Of a DNA stretch of 64,000 bases, positions 56,826-64,000 are shown one piece after another (position 1 is the stretch's first letter; the number at the start of each line of letters is the position of its first letter). The stretch lies in NCBI GenBank assembly GCA_003439945.1, contig QVRM01000966.1, positions 186,001 through 250,000 of the forward strand, given 5' to 3'. The stretch is from Dermanyssus gallinae. Lineage: Eukaryota > Arthropoda > Arachnida > Mesostigmata > Dermanyssidae. Position numbers and translations under genes: made by a program. Below the pieces are notes generated by a model. It did not search any database. It was not told the DNA's origin and was given only the letters and a program-made list of their open reading frames with translations.

Positions 56826-58518
56826 TTCATTAATACTACTGCTAATATTACGACTGCTATACATACTAGTGCTACTACGGCGATCTGCTTGCTGATCGTA
56901 CTGCTTCTAATTAAACATCGTTAGAGAGACTCGCTGACCAAGAGAAAGGCCTTTCTAGTCGTCGCCGTCTCACTAGAGTACGACGCGCGCAAATAGGACC
57001 AAAAAGTGAGCCTGGTGAAGAGCGGCCTGAGAACAAGAAAGCGAACGAGCTGGAAACGGAGCGGGTGCGCCGAAAACGTCCACAAGAAGCGCCGGGGCCG
57101 GGCGACCAGAGCAGTAGACACCGAAAAGACACGGAAAAAGACACCGAAAAAACAGTCCATTTTTCATTGAAGCAGAGCGCAAGCAGTTTTCTTGAAAAAT
57201 GGTGTTATATGTGTATTGGTTAGTTTTTTTCAATTTCTCATTTTTAAGCGTTGTCGCCTAAGAAGTGGAATACTCGTTATTACGGCAATAAAGCATAGGC
57301 TCCAAGATAATGCTCATATATGGAAAATATTTAAATACTAAATGTATGGCAGCTCGATTCGCGACTGCAATGTAATTTGGCCATAACGACGGAATCGCCG
57401 GGATTGAGTGCATTCAAACAGTTACAGGTTTGACATGCTTTAATAAAATGATGATTAAATAATGTAGCGCGTGTGTCGCGCAGTGCTTGTACGGCCTCCG
57501 TTTTTTGCGCAGACAAGTACCTGATCATCGCATGTTTGAGCGCATACATTGGCCCTTAGCTGTATAACTGGATAATTCCATCGCTATCGGTATAGCCCTT
57601 TACGACCGCAATCGGTTACAAAATAGTGGGCAAGGGAAGAATGAAATAGATAGACTATCGAAGAGAAAGAGTTCTCCATTCAAAGGAAATAGGAGTCTCT
57701 CGTCTACACAGTTTTTTTTACAGGGATTGATGAATTGGTCGAGGCGGGCGTGTGGGCGGGAACTGTTTGGCCGCTGCGATTACCTCACTAATCAAATGTT
57801 GACTTATTTCTTTGAGACCGTCGAAAGAGTTTCATCTACGAAACCCCGTCCCCCTGGTTTCCAATAGGGCGATCAACGGCCATGAATCGACGGTTGGTTG
57901 CCAGAATATTTGCCTTTGCTTTTAGGCGTATGCGACACAATGCTTTTATACAATTTTTCTACAACAGCTGTCGGTCGTTGTCTCTCTGTTTCTTTGACTT
58001 GCTACAGCAGGACATCTCTGGAAAAAAATCACAGGTCTTTGTATTCATTCAATTTCGACATTATATTCACCGGTAATGCTTCACTACTACGCAATCACAA
58101 GTTGAACTGTCATCGGTTATTACCGTAAAAGAAAATGCATTAAGTGCTTATACCTCCGCGCGCGGAAGTTATGTGATTGTATTAGCAAGTTTAGAAGTTA
58201 TTAGACATGAAGTCATCCAATACCTGAGACAACAAACGATTTCGGTTTTTGCAAACTTTTCAATCGATTTCAGACATTAATGCCCGTTTTGTTAGACAAC
58301 TTTAAATGTTTTCCGATGAAGTATCGTTTAGACACGGCGATGTGTTGAGTTTCTTTATCAAACAAAAATGATCTTGCAATGGCACATTTTGAAAAGCGAT
58401 CCAGTCACATTGATGTGGTTTTACTGTATTTCCTAAACAAACAAAAACATTTTCTCGGAATAAAAACATTGCCGACTTCTCGACCTTCTAAAATGTTGAA
58501 TATTAATTTAGAGACATC

Positions 58519-58564
<46 letters not shown>

Positions 58565-59190
58565 CAACAAGCCTGAGTTCTTGGCCTGACTATTAACTGC
58601 CACACTGCCACAGTAGAGATGTCGCAACTGCCGATATGAGCCGGTGTCGTCATTTTTGCCGAAACCAATCCTGTGGTTGTAACCAGACCGGAAGTCCTCG
58701 TCGGCCGAAAGCTAATGCTGGGCTGCCTACACCGTCATGAACATTCTGATCATCTGTGACCTGGTCATCAACCCCAAGGCTTTGACGGGTTCTCGCCCGG
58801 TTAAAGCTTCCGCACAAGGCTAAACATTCTTAGCGCAAGCAACTCTCTTTCTCTTTCTCTCACTATATATATACTAAAAGGCACCACGGCTCATGGTATC
58901 GAGCATGTCTTAACGTTGTAAAATGTGTTAAGCTCAGAGGCCGTTCCGGCCTACAATTGGGGTGCGAGAAAAATGCCCAGTGACTCAACCTCTTTCTGCC
59001 GCAACGATTGCAGCTTTTCGCGTCCAAGTTGACAGAAATTGGCTCAGTGGCGGCGTTGTATGCGTGCTCATTCTAGGCCGAAAGCTTGTCTATTTTTATC
59101 AATGTCTATTCTTGGAGAACGAGGCAATTTGTATCCGAGCAGTTACAGTAAAATAACTATCCACTAACGCATACGTAGTACGTACACATA
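56826..59190. other. Gene-free stretch
   Basis: Nothing recognised except the TA array at 58.5 kb. An open minus-strand frame of 72 aa at 57331-57549 is unassigned. CTTTCTC repeats lie near 58845-58860. Confidence 0.4.
58521..58557. repeat. (TA)n microsatellite
   Basis: TA run of about 37 bp. Confidence 0.95.
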
Positions 59191-59661
59191 CGAGGGTCAT
59201 TTGATAAATCCGGTAAACACGTAATAGACTTAAAAAAACAATACAAATGATATCTCCTATTTTTCAACGTTCTCTCCTTAGAATATTCAGTAACTGATGT
59301 TTACATATATATATATATATATATAGAGTCGGTCAGAAAATCCAGAAATGCATTTTAGGCATACAGTGTTAAGTGTGTCATATCTCTACCACCTCGCTCT
59401 ATAACTAGGTCGTCGAATGCTTTCTGAGAGGTAAAATTACATCCTACCAAAATGTCGCGTTTTTAGATGCGAACAAATCACTAAGATGGTTCTTAATACC
59501 CTCATGACCTTTAAATAAATACTTATTTTTCTCTTAGAGAAGTGATCGAATCGCAAATAATAATGTCTAGGGCCAAGGTTAGGACTGTGGGGGACAACGG
59601 CCAACGGTAGATGGAGTAACCCATCCCATGCAACGTCCGACAACTTGCGGCAGGTGGCCAT
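59191..59661 (-). mobile_element. Mariner relic with one terminal inverted repeat
   Basis: The outer end CGAGGGTCATTTGATAAATC at 59191-59210, preceded by the TA at 59189-59190, looks like a mariner terminus. Inside, on the minus strand, are CRKLSDVAWDGLLHLPL (about 59653-59603), PHSPNLGPRHYYLRFDHF (corresponding to PYSPDLAPSDYHLF; Ser-Asp of the third catalytic site reads Arg-His) and a frame-shifted FASK-like segment. A TA array (59304-59325) has grown inside the element. The 5' half is missing. Confidence 0.7.
59304..59325. repeat. (TA)n microsatellite inside a mariner relic
   Basis: TA run of about 22 bp. Confidence 0.9.
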
Positions 59662-59808
59662 TTCATAACGCTTTTCGAGCTCGGCATGCTTCAGTTCTAC
59701 CAGACACGCAGCATGGTTTTCTCAGCATGGGAACTTGCTTTCGCGACGGTCTTGGTCCTGATGAGTTGCTTCGGTCATGATATAGGCAAGGCTAGTATGG
59801 TGAGAATG

Positions 59809-60098
59809 TGGCGGCGTGGTCTAGGGGACTAGTGCTCTAGTCATGGTTGTCATCTCCCGGGGTGTCGCCGGTTCGATCCCTGTTGTTGATCTAATTTTAT
59901 TTGAGCTATGCTTAATGAGAATAGATGATAAACCATACCGCTTAGAGTCAGCGCAACACTGTTGGGGAAACCTTAGGTATCTCAACATGTCCGGGCCTCG
60001 GTGCACTGAAGATATACCTCACGGTGAGTTCCAAGCCCGTAGGGGACGGATGATAGGCTAAAATTAAAAACAACTTTCTTAAAAAACGGTTTTATTTC
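59809..60098 (+). mobile_element. tRNA-derived SINE (family A), best-preserved copy
   Basis: Head GTGGCGGCGTGGTCTAGGGG, B-box CCGGTTCGATCCC (59868-59880), then GATAAACCATACCGCT, TGTTGGGGAAACC, TCTCAACATGTCCGGGCCTC, GGTGCACTGAAGATATACC and CACGGTGAGTTCCAAGCCC, ending in A/T-rich sequence. It serves as reference for the other three copies. Confidence 0.85.
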
Positions 60099-60133
60099 TA
60101 GTACAGTGATAATGGACTGATTCTCAGTGTGTG

Positions 60134-60135
<2 letters not shown>

Positions 60136-60192
<57 letters not shown>
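60136..60192. repeat. (TA)n microsatellite
   Basis: TA run of about 57 bp. Confidence 0.95.
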
Positions 60193-60195
<3 letters not shown>

Positions 60196-60539
60196 TACGA
60201 GAAGAATTATTTTAGTCGCCAGGTGCCAACACGCGCTCGCCTACACTAGGATCCGCTAAACAGAGTGGAGCTCACTTACGGCCGGGAACTTTCTGACTGA
60301 GCCAAGCTATGCTACTAACACAGTGACCAATCTAGAATCATGCGCCATGATCTCTAAGATTGTTATCCATTTTTACTAGTTGCTCTGTGTCCTTAGCAGT
60401 TGTAGGGTTGTGCTAAAACCTAGCGTCGACTTGGCGCAATCGTTTATGTCGCTTCTTCTATGCATATGAACACATAGCGTTGAAACTCGGCGCCCTCGTC
60501 CTAGAACAACTCATGTTTGGTTGCGGGAGACCGTAGACG

Positions 60540-60600
60540 GGATCGGGTGGCGCAGTCACTTTGCGCTCGGAACGCACTCGGGGGTTCGGGAGTCACGCAG
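60540..60600 (+). repeat. tRNA-like sequence (possible SINE head, another family)
   Basis: GGTGGCGCAGTCACTTTGCGC resembles an A-box region and GGGGGTTCGGGAGTC a B-box. Not a convincing functional tRNA. Confidence 0.35.
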
Positions 60601-61019
60601 CCATGATTGACACTTTTTATCGGGCCCTGTGCTCGGCGGAACACCATGCATTCGAGACCTAATCGGTTTACTGAGGCATGATAGATGACGCCTTAAAGGC
60701 ATACTCCTGGTATCTTAGGAGGCGGGCACATTGGCAGACTCTTTAACTCTCCGTATTGTAGGTCCCCGGTGCATCCCCCCGTCTGGGTACGCAACCACGT
60801 AGGCCTTCGCATGGTGCTCCGGGCTGACAGTTTCATCTCGCTACCCTTTAAAGTGCTGGGTAGCCCGTGCCCACTCGCCCCGCAATGCCCACTTACCTCC
60901 AACGCGCTATACAAATGTTTCTGAAAGGATTCTAACAGAAAACATATATTTTTTAATATATGCATTGTTAGGACTTTGAAAAGGTCCAGGACTACACCTT
61001 CAGATAAGGAGCGTGAACT

Positions 61020-61023
<4 letters not shown>

Positions 61024-61054
<31 letters not shown>
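61024..61054. repeat. (TA)n microsatellite
   Basis: TA run of about 31 bp. Confidence 0.95.
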
Positions 61055-61057
<3 letters not shown>

Positions 61058-61580
61058 GTGCGTGTGTACAGCTTACTGGTGTTAGGAGCATTGTTTACTA
61101 TTAATGTTGCTAACAATATAATTATTTACAACATTCGACCTATTATTTTTATTTTTACAATTTTTTTTAGCAAACCCAAACGATCAGTTTAATTACGATA
61201 CTGCAGAGTAAATTCTTTTCTAAATAGATTAGCGATTTTATTTTAGGATTACACCTAACCGGTAAATGCAAAGACTGTGGAAAACCCGGTTGTTTGTTGT
61301 GTGATTTATCTCATCCAGCACCGCCTGATTTGAGAATTTTATGAAAGAAAAATATTTTGAATTAAATTGACGTTCAGGACCTAACTGACAAAATTAATCC
61401 CCTATTTAACGCACTTAACAAAGTAGTGCTGGCGATGCATTCATGTCTTTACTGGCCTCAGTCAGCGTCACCGCTTCGTGGCGAAAAGTCGTGACCTTAA
61501 GGATCTATTAATAATACCGCCGTGTAATGAGAACGTGGTTAAGCGGAGTCTAATTAGCTGAGGGATTAACCACATGTTGG

Positions 61581-61614
61581 CACCTCGGCTACAAAACCCC
61601 ATACAGCCGAGGTG
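61581..61614. repeat. Perfect GC-rich 10-bp stem-loop
   Basis: CACCTCGGCT pairs exactly with AGCCGAGGTG around a 14-nt A/C-rich loop. Could be an RNA structural element or chance. Confidence 0.7.
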
Positions 61615-62789
61615 GGAAAATCGAGAGGAAGAGAGTGAGAGGCAAAGACAAAGAGAATACATCTGTGCCTAAAATTTAAAGTCTACCATTTTATACACAA
61701 AGCAGGCACAATAAATATATTTCTTTGGCGTCTGCAGTATTAGCTAAAATCCCAGCAAAATTAACTACAGCAACGGCCTTGGCTTGCTTGCTGAATTACA
61801 TTAGTTGATGATGACAGACGCACTCTGACTGTATTCGAAACTGAGAGCCCCTTAAAAGCGACTAGTTTCGTTTGTGCTCACCGCTAAATTGCATACGTGT
61901 ATTATCATCGCATGCGTACGAAAAATTAAACCTCGACTACTAAGTTATGGAGCATTTTCAGGGCATTTGCAATGTTTTTGGCATAATACTACTATCGGGT
62001 CAGTGAGAAAGTTCCGTCCGAGAATTTTCAAGTGCAAATTCAGAAACGTATTCCAGTGTCACTTCTGTGTCAATCATATATACAGCTTATCCACCGTAGC
62101 GCACAGACGCATTTTGTGACTGCTCCATGGGAAAGGGTGATAGTGAGAGCCTGCTGTCTCTGCGGCAGATATTCTGGAATTTAAAACATTTCGAACGAGA
62201 TTTTCTTCATTTCTCGAATATCCTTCATCCTCTACGGGCTTGGAATCGCCGCGAGACTCATGTATCTTCAATGCACCGATGAGCCGAACATGTTGAGATA
62301 TTTAAGATAAAACAGATAACCTGAACAAGCAGAACCAGCAATGGGAAGTAATCCAGCCGGGTCACCCTGGACAAATGAACAAATTCGATACTTATTGATT
62401 TTAAAAATTTGTACAGCCGGATGTACACACGGATCGGCTGCACTGTTATGATCGCTGTTTTTTTTTCAATAATGAGCGAGCGCTGCGATCTCGCAACCCG
62501 AGAAAAGAAATTCCGTGACATGCCCTTGTAGAGGTGCTGCTCTAAGACCATGGGTCTTGGTCTATTTTAAGACTCGCAGAATTTGCCTCGAAAGCAATAG
62601 TAGTCGCTGCACTGAATCGGACAGTGTTAACGGTAAGTGAAAGTAGCCAGGTGAAGTCGTATCGAGAGGACAGCGCTGCGGCCACACCCGCAAGGGGGAA
62701 AGAGGACGACTAGACGTTATTGGGTTTGTAAGTTTGACCACCGCTACCGTGGCGTTAACGGCGACGCTCAGTGTGCATATACCATGCAT

Positions 62790-63260
62790 TAAAAAAAGTA
62801 ACACAAACAAATAAACACAAAACACACGTGTTTCTATAACCTTCGTCCAACGCTCTCTTCATGAGAAAATTCCCGACATTATAATTTTGAAAGATGCAAA
62901 AATGATTAAGGTGATACTCTCAAAACGACCAAAGTTTTCTTCTTTTAGACGATTTTGAAGTTAGTGAAGCACAAGTGATAATCTAAAGGTCTGCCAAAGC
63001 CAGGACTATCAGGTGGGTCGGGTAAAACATCATGTGCGAAATTCAGCGACTTGCGACAGGTCGGCACAGATATATGCGAGCTGCCATTGTCTTGGTGGAA
63101 TATGACGCCTCTGTGGTTCACAATTGGGGCCGCTTTTTGACGATGGCTTGCTTCAAATTGTCAATATTAACTGGCAATGCTTTTTGATGATTCCACAGAA
63201 GTTAGCGCGTCACGCCATCAGAGATTGCTTACGCAATGCTTCAACCATGATTTTGTGCGA
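62790..63260 (-). pseudogene. Mariner (DD34D) transposase relic, catalytic and C-terminal part
   Basis: Minus strand: NIDNLKQAIVKKRPQL (about 63168-63121), HRGVIFHQDNGSSHIS (about 63113-63064, second catalytic Asp kept in the HQDN motif), DVLPDPPDSPG (about 63035-63000), LDYHL (about 62985-62970, third Asp kept), then in another frame ENFGRFESI (about 62938-62912), IMSGIFS and ERWTKVIE (about 62860-62835). The spacing between the two Asp residues is 35 residues, one more than the typical 34. Frameshifts and stops show it is dead; no terminal repeats were identified. Confidence 0.8.
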
Positions 63261-63435
63261 GTTGTGTGGATTGCTCTCTGTGTTCAAAAAAGAGTGCGTG
63301 TGATTGGGCGATTAAACTTTGCAGTCAACGACGACCAAAAACTCTAGGGGCAAATTAACCCTTAGTGTTCCTGGCGACGTTTTCGTTAAGACGTCTGTTG
63401 AACTTCTTCAGGCTTCCCTTCAGGCTAAATGCAAT

Positions 63436-63438
<3 letters not shown>

Positions 63439-63483
<45 letters not shown>
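63439..63483. repeat. (TA)n microsatellite
   Basis: TA run of about 45 bp. Confidence 0.95.
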
Positions 63484-63485
<2 letters not shown>

Positions 63486-63547
63486 CAGGAGCACAATAAA
63501 ACGAGAAAATAAAGAACGGGCTCGTACCGTTCTTAGACAGAGCAACG

Positions 63548-63612
63548 TGGGTTAGTTGTAACGCGATTGCTTTATGTTTATGAATTCGTGGGTTCAAGTT
63601 CAGCGCGTATCA
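63548..63612 (+). repeat. tRNA-like sequence (possible SINE head)
   Basis: TGGGTTAGTTGTAACGCG as an A-box-like region and GTGGGTTCAAGTTCAG as a B-box at plausible spacing. No functional cloverleaf was established. Confidence 0.35.
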
Positions 63613-64000
63613 CATTAATGTGTGTTTCCTTAGCTTCCAACTGAGATAAAGTAAAGGCCGGAGTGTACTATGCTCCGCACGCCCGAACAAACGGAGTATA
63701 GATAATAACCATGGCGATGAAAATATTTTGTGCACGCCGATTATTATTATTATTACTATTCTTCCGGGTAATATAAAGGTCCTAGTGGGAGATTCTTTGA
63801 AAACCCGAGGATTCACTTATGAAGTTTGAAGACAATCCCGACGGAAACTTTTCGAGCCTCGTCTGCCGTCGACTGGCTGATACTGCACACGTGTATGCTG
63901 TGACCGGCCGGACGGTGGATTTAGGATTCACTCCAAATTCACTTACCTGAAAATAAGGAGCCAGAACAAAAAATACATCGGTTAGATTAACCGGTTGGCA

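Larger units (their letters stand above)
60193..62789. other. Mostly gene-free
   Basis: Contains a tRNA-like patch, one TA array and a GC-rich hairpin, listed separately. A 97-aa minus-strand frame at 62258-62551 is unrecognised. Confidence 0.4.
63261..64000. other. Non-coding end of window
   Basis: TA array at 63439-63483, a tRNA-like patch at about 63550-63615 and a short ATT run at 63740-63755. No gene recognised. Confidence 0.4.

Noticed and set aside
59809..59885. Functional tRNA gene
   Set aside because: A and B boxes are present, but the acceptor arms do not pair and the same head occurs on three other SINE copies.

Overview
This window looks like gene-poor DNA from an invertebrate animal, most likely an arthropod; I cannot name the species. 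The evidence is about forty (TA)n arrays, large CAA/GTT triplet tracts, non-LTR retrotransposon relics of several lineages, three or four mariner relics, several tRNA-derived SINE families, one LTR retrotransposon, and very little sequence that reads like host coding DNA. Nothing suggests bacterial, phage or organellar DNA, and there are no operons or CRISPR arrays.

Layout. 0.3-2.3 kb: decayed non-LTR retrotransposon on the plus strand (endonuclease-RT linker plus reverse transcriptase). 2.3-5.2 kb: no genes, seven (TA)n arrays. 5.2-9.35 kb: a second non-LTR element (CR1/L2/jockey-like) on the minus strand. It is split by an LTR retrotransposon at 6146-8274 that carries an open gag ORF, no pol, a full 5' LTR, a tandem pair of partial 3' LTRs and a 4-bp ATAT target duplication. 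9.6-10.4 kb: C-terminal part of a restriction-like-endonuclease type retroelement (minus). 10.4-26 kb: mostly featureless, with a mariner relic (16.95-17.23 kb), a non-LTR 3' end with a TTCTA tail (17.3-17.8 kb), a strong 68-nt hairpin (15.3 kb) and TA/CAA repeats. 26-28.2 kb: two more RT relics (R1-like and CR1/L2-like), one containing a perfect 22-bp hairpin. 30.7-32.9 kb: a SINE head grown into a 20-bp minisatellite, another SINE, a Tc1/mariner-type transposase relic and the best host-gene candidate, a terminal coding exon at about 32315-32597 with AATAAA signals. 36.1-37.1 kb: a second copy of the 0.3-1.2 kb retroelement segment. 38.3-38.8 kb: two SINEs of different families head to head.

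39.9-49.4 kb is a compositional domain of its own: long GTT tracts on the plus strand up to 45.7 kb, switching to CAA on the plus strand at 48.7-49.4 kb, with CT/GA runs and C or G homopolymers and almost no transposon relics. 51-64 kb returns to TA arrays, SINEs and mariner relics.

No pathway links these features. The window reads as layered transposon decay with microsatellite expansion, plus one plausible exon. The most unusual items are the gag-only LTR element nested inside a non-LTR element, the SINE-derived minisatellite, the long hairpins and the strand-switching triplet-repeat domain. All calls come from reading the sequence and its translations by eye; family assignments rest on remembered motifs, not searches.
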